A stretch of DNA of 64,000 nt from Gordionus sp. m RMFG-2023 (GCF_954871325.1 NC_088775.1:1163473-1227472), one strand, 5' to 3'; positions 1 to 11,872 are shown, counted from the stretch's first letter. A program made the numbers and translations. The notes: generated from the letters alone by a model not told the origin.

Positions 1-333
1 GAAAAATAAAATTCCCCCTTTTACTTGTAATCTTATGTAAGGTAATTTAATTTTAATCAATATATATTAAGTATTTTTATTTTTATTTTTTTAAATTAAA
101 TTATCCCTTATTCCTTTATATTAAATTTTTAAATATTTAAAAAATATATAATAAAAAATAAATAACTGTATAATTTAATTAATTAAAATCTATTACCAAT
201 TATTTATTTCCTATATAATGCATATTCCAAATATTATATCTATTTATTTTTTTTGGATTGGAAAAATATATTTAATATTCATATTGGTATGCAAATGCGC
301 TTAAAGGTGTTCACTATCCTTATATTCTTTTAA
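1..333. other. AT-rich 5' flank of the GPCR gene
   Basis: This stretch is almost pure A/T and has no open frame of note. It is the presumed promoter and 5' UTR of the receptor gene that starts at 334. Several TATA-like runs are present but none can be singled out. Confidence 0.4.
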
Positions 334-1818
334 ATGATAAATAATATTCTTAGCAATCTAACCTCAATATCCAACCTTATCTCCAAGACATGGAGCGAAG
401 ATGTCAGCAACTTCAACGACACAACGCGCGAAAATTGTAAATATTTAGCGAAAATCGCGGATTCCAATAAATATTTCGTGAAAATTTATCAAACAGCTGG
501 TCTGATCGTGCTGATTTTGGGATTATTCGGGAACGGCTTAGGAGCGTACCTCATCTTAGCCACGGAACATCGTTCCTCTCTCAAGCATAAAATATTTTTG
601 GGAAACCCCGGCAAGACTAATGCTCTGAAGAGAATCTTTAAGTATAGGAAGAGTCAGGGTGACGTCAACTTCAACATATACTTCATGAAGTGGTTCTATT
701 TAGTTAACATATTCAACGACTTGACCCTCATTTTATCGCCCGTGATGGAATATTTTGGCGCTCAAGATTTAGCGCATAAAAAATTTTGGTACGGAAGGGC
801 TTGGATCCACTACCATGCCCATTTTCACAATCCTATCGTTAAACCCTTCGTGGTATGGGGTTTCTTGATATACGTTCAGTACTTCGGTAGTAAAATGGTC
901 GCAGTTAAATTCCCTTTCAAATACAAGATCTGGATGACACTGAGGAACGTTCGAATGTCTATGCTTGTCGCACTCGTGTATTCTGTAATGTGGTACTTGC
1001 CAACCATAAAATGGAGGGAGATGATTAAGGCGAGAGAATGCGACTCTACAAATATAACGAAGATGGCCCTCAATAGTGCCCTGACCATGCCTTCCTATAA
1101 AAATTTGACACCTGTCAATATCCCGAGAGATTACCCTTATTTGTTTCCCGTAGGTTTATTCAACGAGAGTGAGAGTTTGTCTAAATTAGGCGAAATAGAT
1201 CAAGAGGCAGGTACATTTTATTATTACATTATATATTCGCCCGGGGAAGGTAAATATAAAGTCATGTGGATAGCTTACCAAATAATGAGGGAGATGTTCA
1301 CCAAAATCCTCCCCTTCACTATCATTATTGTCTCCAAAATGGTGACCATATTTGAACGGGTTCAAGTTAAGTCAAAAGTTCTAACATCTACTGAAAAGAA
1401 AATCAAGAGTAGCAATCAGAAGACAAAATTTCTGGAGCAAATTTTATCGTTCGGCGACAAGAAAGTCAAAACAAACGCGGATGATAACGACGAAGTGAGC
1501 GAATCCATCAACCCTCAAGATTCTGCGAGCTCTGAGATACTCAAGATAACTAAAATAAAATACGGTCATAAGCTCACCTTATACATTCTCACGGTAGAAT
1601 TCGTCTTGTTGATGCTGCCGGTTTCAGTGATTCAGATGATCATGGATCTTTTGATCCCTCACCACGACAAAAATAAACTGTTGTACATTTATTGCGTCCT
1701 AAATATACTGGAGTTCGTCTACATAAGCTGCACCTTTTACATCAACTTCATCTTCAACCCTTATTATCGACGGGAAATTATCGATCTCATTACAGCCAAA
1801 TGCCACTCATACTCATGA
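334..1818 (+). CDS. Rhodopsin-class GPCR, peptide (FMRFamide-like) receptor-like
   Basis: This is a single-exon ORF of 494 residues starting at ATG 334. It reads as a seven-transmembrane receptor: TM1 about 54-76 with the GN pair (LFGNGLGAYL), TM2 119-141, TM3 167-189, TM4 207-226, TM5 318-340, TM6 412-438 and TM7 449-477. The stretch after TM3 (VAVKFPFKYKIWMT) resembles the second intracellular loop of invertebrate FMRFamide and myosuppressin-type receptors. TM7 ends in NPYY (475-478), equivalent to NPxxY but with Arg where Tyr is usual. The DRY box after TM3 is replaced by SKM (186-188). No clear disulphide Cys is seen at the top of TM3. The second extracellular loop is long, and the third intracellular loop (341-410) is long and charged. 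It would be a plasma-membrane receptor coupling a peptide signal to G proteins. Ligand and exact family are inference. An orphan, fast-evolving receptor is equally possible. Confidence 0.85.
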   Translation: MINNILSNLTSISNLISKTWSEDVSNFNDTTRENCKYLAKIADSNKYFVKIYQTAGLIVLILGLFGNGLGAYLILATEHRSSLKHKIFLGNPGKTNALKRIFKYRKSQGDVNFNIYFMKWFYLVNIFNDLTLILSPVMEYFGAQDLAHKKFWYGRAWIHYHAHFHNPIVKPFVVWGFLIYVQYFGSKMVAVKFPFKYKIWMTLRNVRMSMLVALVYSVMWYLPTIKWREMIKARECDSTNITKMALNSALTMPSYKNLTPVNIPRDYPYLFPVGLFNESESLSKLGEIDQEAGTFYYYIIYSPGEGKYKVMWIAYQIMREMFTKILPFTIIIVSKMVTIFERVQVKSKVLTSTEKKIKSSNQKTKFLEQILSFGDKKVKTNADDNDEVSESINPQDSASSEILKITKIKYGHKLTLYILTVEFVLLMLPVSVIQMIMDLLIPHHDKNKLLYIYCVLNILEFVYISCTFYINFIFNPYYRREIIDLITAKCHSYS

Positions 1819-2802
1819 CGGACATTCGATAAACTTATTTCCATACATATTTTTTTATGATATGGTTTACGATTTGATAGGGAATATGTCAAGTTATATT
1901 AAAAAAATTTAAATATTTTTAAATTTTATAAAAATTAATAGCAAATGTGTAATAGAAGAATAAAAAAGACGATTTGACTCTAAAGGCTCCGAGTCAAAAT
2001 TTTGAATATTTTATTTACCACCTTTCTACGAAAATTGTTATTTTATAATATTTTTAAAATTTAGTACATCCATAACTACAACCAAAAAAAGAACATAATT
2101 TAATAAGAAGGTGAGAAAAATAAGAGTGAAAAAATATTTTTGAATAGAGAAAAAAACTTTAATGTATTTAAAGATACTTCACTAGCGTCAACTATAAGAT
2201 GTGGGCACACAGGGGTTCAAACAAGCCCCCCCCCCTTAAAAATTTGAAGACCCACCTCCTCCCCCCTCCAATCCGAGATTTTGTAAATTAAAAAAAAATA
2301 CATTTTCAAATTTAAAAATGTTTCTAAAGACTAGTAACACCATTGACATAATTGATGTATTGAAATGGCAATTCAAAATAGGATATAAAAGATTAAGCCT
2401 AAGACATGATGTTATAGTTTTTATTTCTATCGTATAAATAACAGGTAGGGTGTAGAACTTAATAAAATTTGTACTAAATTTTTATATATAAATTATAAAT
2501 GTCTCAAAGGATTTTGTCTATAATTCACGTGATAGGTATTCCAAACATGATGGAACGTATTTCCGGTTAAATCAGAATTTTTTAAAATTTAAAAAAAAAA
2601 CGCGCTAAAAAAAATGATTTTAAGTTGAAAAAAAAATAACACATTGCCGGATAAAAAAACATATTGCTACTCAAAATGAGGTCGGTTTTTTTTTTACTTT
2701 TGGGAATGCTATGCCATGATAGGATTTAGATATTTTATTTTTCGCCATATTTATAAGTATTTTTTTTTAAAAAAAAAGGTTGAATATCTCAAGAGTTATT
2801 AG
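1819..2802. other. Intergenic, AT-rich
   Basis: No gene is visible. The stretch holds a C-rich patch around 2225-2275 and a copy of the dispersed CATTTCCGG repeat at about 2520-2650. Confidence 0.5.
2520..2690 (+). repeat. Dispersed CATTTCCGG-type repeat (family D)
   Basis: The core motifs ATTCCAAACATG and ATTTCCGGTTAAATCAG are followed by AACGCGCT and a run of A. The same order recurs near 13430, 19360, 31895-32500, 38340, 38935 and 39180. The family is unnamed and probably a non-autonomous element. Its ends are unclear. Confidence 0.55.
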
Positions 2803-2964
2803 CAGAGTTGTTAAAGGATCTAGATACAACTATCTAGATATAAAAATGTGGTATCTATATCTGTATCTAGATAGTCTTTTGATTAAAATATCGGTATCAA
2901 GATATTATTTTGGACGATGTATCTGTATCTAGATCTATTTAAAAAGTATCATTTAACAACTCTG
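2803..2964. mobile_element. hAT-like MITE with perfect 8-bp TSD (family A, copy 1)
   Basis: The inverted ends read CAGAGTTGTTAAA and TTTAACAACTCTG. The element is flanked on both sides by the identical 8-bp duplication GTTATTAG (2795-2802 and 2965-2972), as expected for hAT transposition. The inner sequence (TATCTAGATA, GTATCTAGAT) is itself largely palindromic. It has no coding capacity. Two further copies lie at 38606 and 49543. Confidence 0.88.
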
Positions 2965-2972
2965 GTTATTAG

Positions 2973-4746
2973 CAATAAACAAAATTATTAAACTCTATTT
3001 CAAACATGTATATAGCAACATATTGAGAATAGGTTCAAAAAAAATTTAGACATGTCACTTATCAGAGTTGAAACCCATCAATGACCATTGTGCTCGAACA
3101 ATGCCTGGTAGTTGTTTAGAATATACTTTTCTCCAATATACCTTTTAAATTATCAGTTGTGAAATATTTAGGGTTTTCTCGGGTATACCATATTATAGTC
3201 CAATAATATCATGTTTATCCGATACTAGCTTAGGACCCATCGTCTAAAAGACATTTTGGCCATCCAATCTTTATATTTCTTTGTGAAAATAAGTATCGTT
3301 TGAGAATGTTTTTTTCTTAGACTATCAATAAACTAAATAAAAGTATACAGTTAAAGGTATAAAGATTAAAACCCAAAGAATGTTCTCTTACTGGTAGAGA
3401 TTAGAATTTTTTTCTGTACTTTCTCTTTAATTTGGAGTTAAATGAACATGATTTGATATATAATTTTCTTCGTTTAACCCTAAATGTTATCACTTTTTAG
3501 ACGTCTTTTGAGGCCAATGCTAGCAAACCTGATAAATTAATATATTCTATGATCGTTTCTTAGGGCGGAGTTTGGCTATAAGCTGAATTATTCATTCCAT
3601 CTTGTAAAATCGAGAGATTTTCTCACTGCTATTTAGATCAAATTAAAATTCAAAAATAAAATAATTTATAACCTAATGATAAAATCTTGTTTTTTAGACA
3701 GATGTTCAATAGCAGACGATGTTTAAAATTATTTAAAATTAAAGATATAATCTTGTTTGTTTTTAATCAGATGTTAAAAAGCAGACGATGTTACCTTTTA
3801 CAACCTACATTCATTCCATTTCAATTAGAATGACTAAAAACAGGAAATTCAAAAATAAAAAAAAGATGGCTTTTATATTTTTTAATTAAAAAAAAATTTT
3901 CTAGGAATTGTATATAACACAGAAAAATTGGTGTGATCCAAAATAAATTTACTAAATCATCATTGGAATCTTAAAATTTAACCTTAAATTACCGCATTAA
4001 AATTATTTGGGTTAAAATATAACTACGTTACCAAACCTCTTGGGTGCAGAGGGGTTATAACCGATGTACAAAAAACGTGAAATCGGCGTTATTATCTAAT
4101 TTTGGGGTTAGTATATTAAATTACATTTCTATTTCGAATTAACGTAATTTTATAGTTAATATCTACTATGTTAAAACAAATTGAATTGTAGGGCTAAAGT
4201 CCTGGGTCGTCTTATTTAAAAATTATTTCCGTTTTGCCCAGGAGGCTAAAACAGGATTTGAAAGAAACACCCTATTTTGGGTGTTATTTTACGTTTTGTA
4301 AATTTAAATAGGTCTTTTACGTAAATCTAAATAGCCTCTATCTTAGAGAGAGCTCTATAGACGTCTATACACACGATTGTTTAGAATTACGACGGACCAA
4401 AACATAGCCTAAATATAGTATTTTTTTTAAATAACAAAGGAAACACTAAAATATCGGTCTAGTAAAAAAAAAAAAGGCTATAAATAGATTTGATAAAACT
4501 GAGGGATAATAAGTTATAACGCGAGATATGAATATAGATAGAAAATTTTAATGACTTTAGTGTAAATACCAGAGCTTAACAAATAAGATCTTTCTTGCAG
4601 ATCTTAAGATCTTTCTGATCCCTGCACATATTGAAGTCAGCCGTATTCAATGTTATTGGCCATAGCTTAAAAGCCACCAATAGATATTTTTTCTAAATGC
4701 CCTTCTGTGGCTTTTATACATTTTAATAAAAATCTTTCACTTCATT
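2973..4746. other. Intergenic, AT-rich
   Basis: I see no gene. A short local duplication (AGCAGACGATGTT at about 3710 and 3780, with similar flanks) is the only structure. The rest is unassigned A/T-rich sequence. Confidence 0.45.
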
Positions 4747-5170
4747 TACGACACGACTAAAGAAAAATTTTCTCATTTGCATTTATTACTCGCACTCTGA
4801 TAAATTCTTGATTCAGCTGATTTTGACCTGGTGGAGGCATTATTTGTTTTATTGATTTCAGTCATTGAAAGAGCGTTTCCGTGGATGCTAGATTTAAAGA
4901 GTATGTTTACGCAACTGTAATATTCCAATGCAAGTGGAATACCCCTTTCCCATCGAATTAAGATTAAACCATCTGGCCTCTTATAATCTTAATTATTGAA
5001 ACCTTCGTGCGCCAGAATACATGGAAACTCTCTTCTTAGGGCTTTGAGTATTATCTTGTTATTTTGTCTTATATCTGGGATTGGCAGTTATAATAAAATC
5101 GGCAGTGAGATGTATTACGAATCATATTCCTCAACTCTGACGTTAAAAGAATTGTTAAAGATAAAACTAT
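4747..5170 (-). pseudogene. Relic of an RLE-type LINE, C-terminal endonuclease region
   Basis: Read on the minus strand, broken frames give LKALRREFPCILAHEGFN followed by YKRPDGLILIRWERGIPL. They match the region before and across the RPD motif of the RLE LINE at 33.4 kb (KRPDGMSLTSWHGGKRLVWD). The next residues continue into a sequence with the expected KxxKY-type spacing, but with stops and frame changes. The catalytic second Asp position is not kept. This is an old copy, much more decayed than the other two in the window. Confidence 0.6.
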
Positions 5171-5369
5171 ATTGCAAAGCCAATGCTAGAATAAACTGTT
5201 ATTTTTTTTAATTGCTCAGAAGATGGAAAAAGGTTAGAGATCTTGGCAGTTTGTAGGTGTAATATCATATTATCTTGAAAAGGAAGAGACCCGATGGCAC
5301 CACCATGAATACATATTTCGTATTTATTGATGTTCAAAATAATAACTCATTTACTATTTATATATATTA

Positions 5370-5580
5370 GAGACCTACAGGTCTTGCCCTTAAGCCCAAC
5401 CCGGGTACATAAGTCGGGCCTTAAAATTTTTTTAAATACCCAGGCCGGGCCTGAAAATTTAAAAACCGGTTTAATTTCCGGATTTTTAACTCCCGGATTT
5501 AATATTCGGATTTTTAATTCCCGGATTTTTAAATTTTTTTAAATAATTTAAATCGGGGGCCAGGGCCAAGATCATTTTAA
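5370..5580. repeat. GC-rich CCGGGC repeat (family C), copy
   Basis: The block starts AGAGACCTACAGG. It carries alternating GC-rich words (CCCGGG, GGCCGGGCCTG, GGGGCCAGGGCC) separated by A/T runs, and GAGAGCTCTG lies near its right side. Similar blocks occur at 6505, 30508, 36904, 37927, 39475 and 40560. The ends resemble hAT MITE termini (AGAGAYCTGC), but no clean target duplication was found here. Confidence 0.55.
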
Positions 5581-5983
5581 AATCGTATACCATCTTTTTT
5601 GGACCCGTTTAGGAGAGCTCTGTGTGATAAAACCAATCTATTTTTAGGAATTTCTTTAAAAAGACTTTTATTCTCTTTTTTATAATTAAGATCGATAAAA
5701 TGGAATAATTGAACACCTAAGTGGAACTAATTACCAATTGTTAAGAGATTAAATCTATTTTAATTAATACTATTATGTTGTACCAAGGGGTATATTAATT
5801 TATCATTATAACTTAAATTTTTTAAAAAAAAAAGGATATCAATTGAATCTATTCATTTTCTAGGGTAAAAAAAAATAAAGATTATTTTAATTAGATGAAA
5901 TATATATAAATCTTTTCCTATAACACGCCAAGTTTTCGTAATTTTTATACGTATAAATTCGTAAATTTTCGTTATATATTAAT

Positions 5984-6190
5984 TGATAGTTGTTGTTTTA
6001 AATGGATTGATTTGAGCCGATAGTAGATTAAATATTGCCAAAAGTCCTGAGATTTTCGCTAACAAATGTCCAAACTTTTGACCCATCTATGAGCCAAAAT
6101 CTTCAGGCTCACGTTATTAAGTTTTTTTTTGGATAAATATTGAGTTAGCCCTTTTTAAAAACCGGCTATCGACTCGTTTAACAACCACTA
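5984..6190. mobile_element. hAT-like MITE relic (family B)
   Basis: The order GTTGTTTTAAATGG, GAGCCGATAG, ATGAGCCAAAATCTTCAGG, ATTGAGTTAGCC, ACCGGC, TTTAACAACCACTA matches the better preserved member at 20740-20964. It is degraded and has no recognisable target duplication. Confidence 0.6.
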
Positions 6191-6504
6191 ATTTAATTAT
6201 AGATAAATTAAATCTTTTTTTTTTTGAAATATATATTTACTAATTAATAAAGTTTAAAAAAAAACAGGATATCTAATAGTATTATGCTCTTACTTGGGAA
6301 CCTTGAAGGCCATTATTAAATTTGGGAATGGCTGAGATTTCAATGATGGATTGGGAACAGTTGGGATATTTTCGGGATTTTCAGGAATTTCTCAACATAA
6401 CAAATTATAAAAATTTCATTTTTAATTTCTCCATCATTTTATCAGTTAATTAAAATTTAGAAAGATATGCCAATTATAGTATATATATATAAGATACATG
6501 CAGA

Positions 6505-6630
6505 AGTACCATTTGTAGGGCCCGACCAGGATTTTTTTTAAAAAAATTTCAGGCCCGGCCCAGCCCGGGTAAATTTAAAAAACCCGGACCGGGACCGGGT
6601 TTAGGTCCGGGCCTGCGGGTATATATATAT
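6505..6630. repeat. GC-rich CCGGGC repeat (family C), copy
   Basis: GGGCCCGACCAGG, GGCCCGGCCCAGCCCGGG and GGACCGGGACCGGG lie in a background of A/T. This is the same family as the block at 5370. Confidence 0.55.
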
Positions 6631-6933
6631 ATAAATCCGATTTCAATGTTTTAAATGATTTTAATTATGTGTTAAAATGTAGAACTTGTCAACGTTAATC
6701 AAAAAAAAAAAAATGAATGCGACTTCGTAAAATTTAGCGTTACTTTGAATAGTAACTCTATTACGTATACTTTACTTTACCTTACATTTTTTTTTTATAA
6801 AGTAGTACCAAAATCCCTTACTATGAAATTGCAAAAAAAAGATTGTTTTTTCCCTTTAAATTTCATCGAGCCTAACTAAACCGACATTAAACCTGAAGTA
6901 AACGGTTATAATTTTTTTTTAACCCATAACTAG

Positions 6934-7133
6934 TGTTGCTTAAACGGCCCGGTTTGAATCGATTTTATAAAAACGGCTAACTCAATGTTTTATCCATGAC
7001 GATTTTACGCATTCCTGAAGATTTTTCTCGTAGATAGGAACTAAGGCTTAAACATCCATTAGCCAAATCCTGAGGCATAGTCAATCCTTTTTTTCGGGTA
7101 AACTTTTAAGTTAGGGTCCTTTAACAAAACTCA
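6934..7133. mobile_element. hAT-like MITE relic (family B)
   Basis: It begins CTAGTGTTGCTTAAACGGCC and ends TTTAACAAAACTCA. Internal words (ACGGCTAACTCAATGTTTT, CCTGAAGATTTTTC) match the other family B copies. The left TIR is clear, the right one decayed. Confidence 0.65.
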
Positions 7134-7477
7134 CCATAACTCTAACTGAGCCCTAGTAAGCATTCCAGAAGGCTAGAACCGGTTTGTTGTATATATCAAA
7201 ACCGGTAATTGATTCATACGGTTTTAAAATTTATTTATTTATTTTTTGAAAATATTATTTTATTTAATTAAATAAAATTCAAATTACGTGGTTCTTATGT
7301 ACCGTCTGTCTAGAATTGGAATGCTCCACTTTGCGCAAATGTTTAAAATGAGAAAAATCAACATTAAAAGTATTAAAATATAATATAGGAAAAAAGTTAT
7401 TGATCAATTTTGGACAATAAACTTTGGCAAAAGTTTATATTTTTTAATCTAGTTTTTATTCATATATATATGTATAT

Positions 7478-7703
7478 GTTGGGAATGAATAAGTTATTTT
7501 TGAGCCGATTAAAAACCGGTAACTCAGTATTTCATCCAGAAAAAAATATCAAGGCAAGCCTGAAGATTTTGATTATAGAAGGAACAAAGGTCCTAGACAT
7601 ACATTATCGAAATCTTGATAAGGCAATATTTTTCTGGGCTAAAATATTGAGTTAGCCGTTTTTAAAAATCGGACTCAAGACGAGCCGTTTATAACAACAC
7701 CAC
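7478..7703. mobile_element. hAT-like MITE relic (family B)
   Basis: GAGCCGATTAAAAACCGG, CTCAGTATTTCATCCAGA, CCTGAAGATTTTG, ATTGAGTTAGCCG and GAGCCGTTTATAACAACACC match family B. The left end is modified, and an open reading frame over the left part (7410-7655) is a chance frame. Confidence 0.6.
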
Positions 7704-8289
7704 TTAGAAATAATGGCCATTTTTATATGGAACAAAAAAATTACGGCACTCGGTCGGTACTTTGTTAAATGTAATATAATAAATTTTGCCTATATTATCT
7801 CCTGCTAGCTTGCTGAAGGTTATTTAAGGAATGCATATTAGAACTTTCGTATAATGAAGAGCCGACATTGATGGGCACCCGGATAAGAGGATGCCAATTC
7901 CAACATGATCTACGTAGCCAGGGGTAATTTGGACTTAGAGAGTTTAGTGATACGAGATATTTTTTTTAAAAAAAATTGATTCCAGTTTTTCCTTAAGGGT
8001 TTAATGAGAGGCGACAAAAATTTAATTTTTAAAATTAATTTTTTTATAATAAATTCAATTTAAAAACATGTTAAAAAAATAAAATTACATTATTAAAGTT
8101 TAGTATAATATAATCTTGGCTGACCTATTAGTAGTTTTGCAGCTGCTTCCTTACTCCCTATGTTAGCGCTCATGTGAGTTGAAATAATCTGACTAGATCT
8201 TAAAATTGGAAATTGGAAGTGGTGGAGGTAAATCTTGTATGATAAAGATGACTGGGGTAAAGAGATGCACCTTGATGGAAGTAGAATGA
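7704..8289. other. Intergenic
   Basis: Nothing identifiable. Part of it may belong to the RTE copy whose tail begins near 8290, but no protein match is seen before that point. Confidence 0.35.
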
Positions 8290-8420
8290 TCAAGACCTAG
8301 AGGAAGGCCCAAGATGACGTGGACAAATGTGATAGCGGCGGATATGAGAAGCCTGAATCTTTCGAATATTGATGCTCAGGACAGTAAAAAAAATGGAAAA
8401 GAAAAATCAGAGGGAAAACT
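8290..8420 (+). pseudogene. RTE-clade LINE, 3' end fragment
   Basis: Translation near 8296-8390 gives RPRGRPKMTWTNVIAADMRS followed by LNLSNIDAQD. This matches the conserved C-terminal tail of RTE-type reverse transcriptases (GRPxxRWxDxIxxDLxxxGL.. DRxxW). It is severely 5'-truncated, and the frame changes right after the tail. Confidence 0.7.
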
Positions 8421-8693
8421 AGCCAACCTGGGCTTGGAAATCACCATAACTCTTCGATTAAATATTAGGGAAAATATTTTATTTTTTTTAAATTATTTTG
8501 GGGAACGGGCAACCCAAATACCGCCTGGTAAGATCTCCGTCGTCCAATAGAAATAATTCACGCTTGTCTTTTACGTCGGTAATAATACTGTGTAGTTCGG
8601 AAATGAGTCCTTGGGGAATCTCTCCCTCGTGGACCGCTATCGATGCTGCGCGATTATTGAATTAAAAAAAATTGGAACGTTGGTATGGTTTTT

Positions 8694-9106
8694 AAGGGTC
8701 AATGATAGTCATTACCAAGTCAACGTATAGCAATTTACTAAAATACCAACCTAATTTGCTAAATACCTGCCAATTTATTAAAGTGTAATAAGACCCCTTA
8801 TTATTTAGCATATAATATAACGGAATCACGTGATCGAGTCCGAACTCCTATATATCATCCCATCAAGGACGGAACCACCAAGTTAGATTAAAAAACAAGA
8901 TCATCGCTGGGATTCGAACCCATAACCATCTGAGTAGGGATTGGTAAGCGACCCTCTTGCCGACTAGGCCACAGAGGCTTTCCAAATATCACGATTTTTC
9001 AAATATATATTATAAATAAATTTGGTAGTGCCTATCCAAATGAAAACTAAACAAAATATAAATTTGATAAGTAATACCTTAAGGTAGTGACTATCATTAA
9101 CCTTAT
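8694..9106. mobile_element. TIR element with a tRNA-like core (copy 1)
   Basis: The ends form an inverted pair, AATGATAGTCATTACC on the left and GGTAGTGACTATCATT on the right. The middle (8905-8980, minus strand) carries tRNA-like promoter boxes: a box A-like GTGGCCTAGTCGGCAAGAG and a box B-like GGGTTCGAATCCC. The tRNA-like part reads like a SINE head, yet the whole unit is bounded by TIRs and recurs at 11989-12222. It is most simply a DNA element that captured a tRNA-derived SINE, or a foldback derivative. It is not a functional tRNA gene, because no complete cloverleaf with a 3' acceptor stem is evident. Confidence 0.65.
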
Positions 9107-9372
9107 TTTAAATAGTTTAAATATTCAGGATGAACATTGACCCTTTTGAAAATTCGTGTATCAGCTGATCTTACGAATGTGCATGATTATAAACAAAAAT
9201 TTACACTATTATATGTATATATGTATTTATATATTTTTATCATCCAATACCATAAATAATAATCAATCAACAAATGTCAATCAGGGGGTAAATTATATTA
9301 TATATACATATTTTAAATTTCTAGATTATCCCCCCTATTCTTTTGTTTCCGAAAAAAATTTTTTTAGAAAAA

Positions 9373-11872
9373 TCAGCTGACGTTATCGATATTATTGACT
9401 TCCGAATCATCGGAAACGTCTTCCCCGTTTTCCAGCACGTTCCCATTATCCAGCACGGGTCCCATCTCGATCTCCTTCCTGATCAAATCCTTCGTGCAAT
9501 CTATGATCTGTTGGAATATCTCCACTTCGGAATAACCGAAGCAAGACCTATTGGTCAGTTCGAGGATTTGATCGTCCCAAAAGGTTATTCTAAGATTGTA
9601 CTGATTCACGGTGGGTTTGATAATCTTATTGACCATATTTTTATTTCTGGTATTCTTTTCTTTACCCTCGTAGTCACCCCCGCCGTTATCGGTGCTATCG
9701 TTGCTTTTCAAAATGTTTGCGAGCTTGAGGCGGATCTTTATCTGGAGGCCAGCGCCTAGGTCGGAAGGGCAACAAGTAATATAACCGTATCTCTCGTGTT
9801 TCATGAAATGTACCTTGCCCTCGGTACTATCCAAAATGCCCCTCTCCAAAGCGTTTAAAGATTGGTAGAGATTCTTGAATTGTTTCCACACGTCCTGACA
9901 ATCGAAATATTTGAAGCACTGTAGATGGTCTTGCACGTTTATAAAAGCCGTTATATCACTAACGTCACTATAGGAGCTAGGAATCGCACATTTTGCTCTG
10001 TATCTATTTTAACAAAATGGAAAATATAATGTTATAGGAAATATTTTAAAATAGTTGATATTACCTGGGCCAATACCGTTTTAGCTGCGGGCAAAAGTGT
10101 ATAAGAGAATCATCCTCATTATAGTATTCGTTGATTAGATTTGTTTCTACTTCCTCAGAAACGGAAGTGAAATCGGTAAATTCTAGGGTGGGTTTCATTT
10201 CCTTTGATGTCAGGGAACGCTTCAAGATCTGGTAAACGTGTTTTAATTGAGATATATCCCTGCATCCACCTACTAAAGGGAAACCGTACAAGTTCCTTAT
10301 TACAGAAAACTCCAGGAAGAAAACGTAGTCAGCATTCAAATCCTCACTGACTTCTGGGAAGTAAGCGATATCACCATAAACGTGTTTAACAACACGGTCC
10401 TTGCTACACTCCTGCACTATGGCGTCCATGAGATCGCCGTACAAGTCATAGCATTCTTCGTCGAGGGCTATCATTCCAACAAAATGTCGGCCCTGATTAT
10501 CAACTCCGACTTGGATGCAATCGTCTAAGCTGATTCCATTGGAAGACCTGAACTCTTCGAGGTTTTTATAAACCTCAGGCGTCAATAAACGCGATATGGC
10601 CGTATATTTACAGCGGAAATCGGGAAAATTGTCGAAGTTTTTGGAAACGATAGATTTTATGATTTGACTATCTTCCCGCGGAATTTCGACCTTGCCCGCC
10701 ATAATCTTAAGATCCATAAATGAATCGTCTAACACGTTATTATCCTCGAAGCTATGCTTAATCAAGAAACGAAGGTAAGAGATTTTGGTCATCAGGCTAT
10801 TCATTTGGCATTGGAAGAGATCCGTTTCCGGTTCGATTTCATCATTAACAATACTATTCTGACTACTGGCGTTACAAGATGAGGGATTTTGTATGACCCA
10901 CATCTCTACTAGGGTCTCATTCATTCTCAAATTGACTATTTGAAACCCGGTTAAGAACATCAAATTCTTGAGGTAAGTCAAATTTTTGTTTCTGGAATTG
11001 ATGACGGCTCCTACGTGGTATTGTTTGTTAGAAAGGGAAGGGAAGGAAGACAGTGTTGTAGTTTTAACGTGAACGGTGTTAAGACCTTCTTGGAAAGCGT
11101 TCATGAAGATTTGGTACCTTTCCCAGAGCTTGAAGATACCCTTGTTGCAATTGAATGCGAAGTATTTGACGTGGTCAGTCTCGTTGATCCAACATAGCAT
11201 GGATCTATCTTCGGATATCCAAAACGCCCTTCCGGTGGGCCAATTCCTGAAAAAAAATTTGGAGGCATCCCAGGAAGGATAAAGCAAGGATTTTATTTTA
11301 GCTTCTACGACTCCTTGCTGCACGGGGTTATCGGCTAATTCGCAAAATGTTCCAGCGAATTTGGGTGAAATAGTCGTTTGCAGGATCTCCTTAGATATTT
11401 TCAGAGGTTCATTGATTTCGCTCTTCTCCATAAATGGAGTGAAATTATAATCGGACATGTTTAAGATTGACATGACGAAACAGTCAGATACGAAGTCGTC
11501 AAAAGGGAACTTGATATTGTCGAAAGTCGAAAAATTATCGAGTTTTTTCCAGAAATTACTTTGAGTGGTTTCGTCTACTTGTACGGTGTCCTTGACTATG
11601 AAATCATATTTGTTGTATGATTCGACATTTTTGCATACGTAGCCATCAGTGTAAAAGGAGTTATTATCTACGTCTTTAACGCCGAAACATATCATATCGG
11701 TGAAATCTGAAGTGTTATCCTCTCCCGAAGTATCTTTTTTTATGGCGGTTATGTATTTGTCTGGTGTCAGAACTTTGGAAATATCGTTTTTCTGCTTCGT
11801 GAACAATGGAAAAACTACGTTATTCTCCCCAGGCGGTAGTTGAATGAAGTTATCTGCTATCAAGGGTATATC
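9373..11872 (-). CDS. Two-domain degenerate phosphagen (guanidino) kinase-like protein
   Basis: Two exons (11872-10065 and 10003-9373) are joined by a 61-bp GT-AG intron, and the join restores frame. They encode 812 residues. Domain 1 has LTPDKY, ESYNKYD, NWPTGRAFW and CWINETDHVKYFAF. Domain 2 has LTPEVY, SLDDCIQVGVDNQGRHFVG, DLYGDLMDAIV, RYWPR, FINVQDHLQCFK and YGYITCCPSDLGAGLQIKIR, all in arginine-kinase order. The nucleotide-binding STRVRxxR motif is replaced in domain 1 (MSILNMSD) and largely lost in domain 2. The reactive Cys just before YWPxGRG is Phe in domain 1 and Lys in domain 2. Catalysis is therefore unlikely, and a structural or regulatory role is inferred. The C-terminus is an acidic tail. 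No ATG precedes domain 1: the frame opens in phase 0 at a possible acceptor (CCACAAG at 11873). This fits either an undetected first exon or a join to the upstream exons ending at 13681. Confidence 0.85.
10004..10064 (-). other. 61-bp intron of the phosphagen-kinase-like gene
   Basis: On the minus strand the exon ends CCCAG, followed by donor GTAATATC. The acceptor is TTAAAATAG before ATACAGAGC. Joining the flanks keeps the domain alignment continuous through the WPxxR and DHLQ motifs. The small size and T/A-rich acceptor match the other introns in the locus. Confidence 0.85.

Noticed and set aside
4996-5211. Plus-strand ORF with a signal-peptide-like start
   Set aside because: It is the shadow of the minus-strand RLE LINE relic.
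8905-8980. Functional tRNA gene on the minus strand
   Set aside because: Box A and B are present, but no convincing acceptor stem or cloverleaf was found, and the segment recurs inside a TIR element.
9343-9759. 138-residue plus-strand ORF
   Set aside because: It lies opposite the terminal exon of the phosphagen-kinase-like gene and has no independent support.
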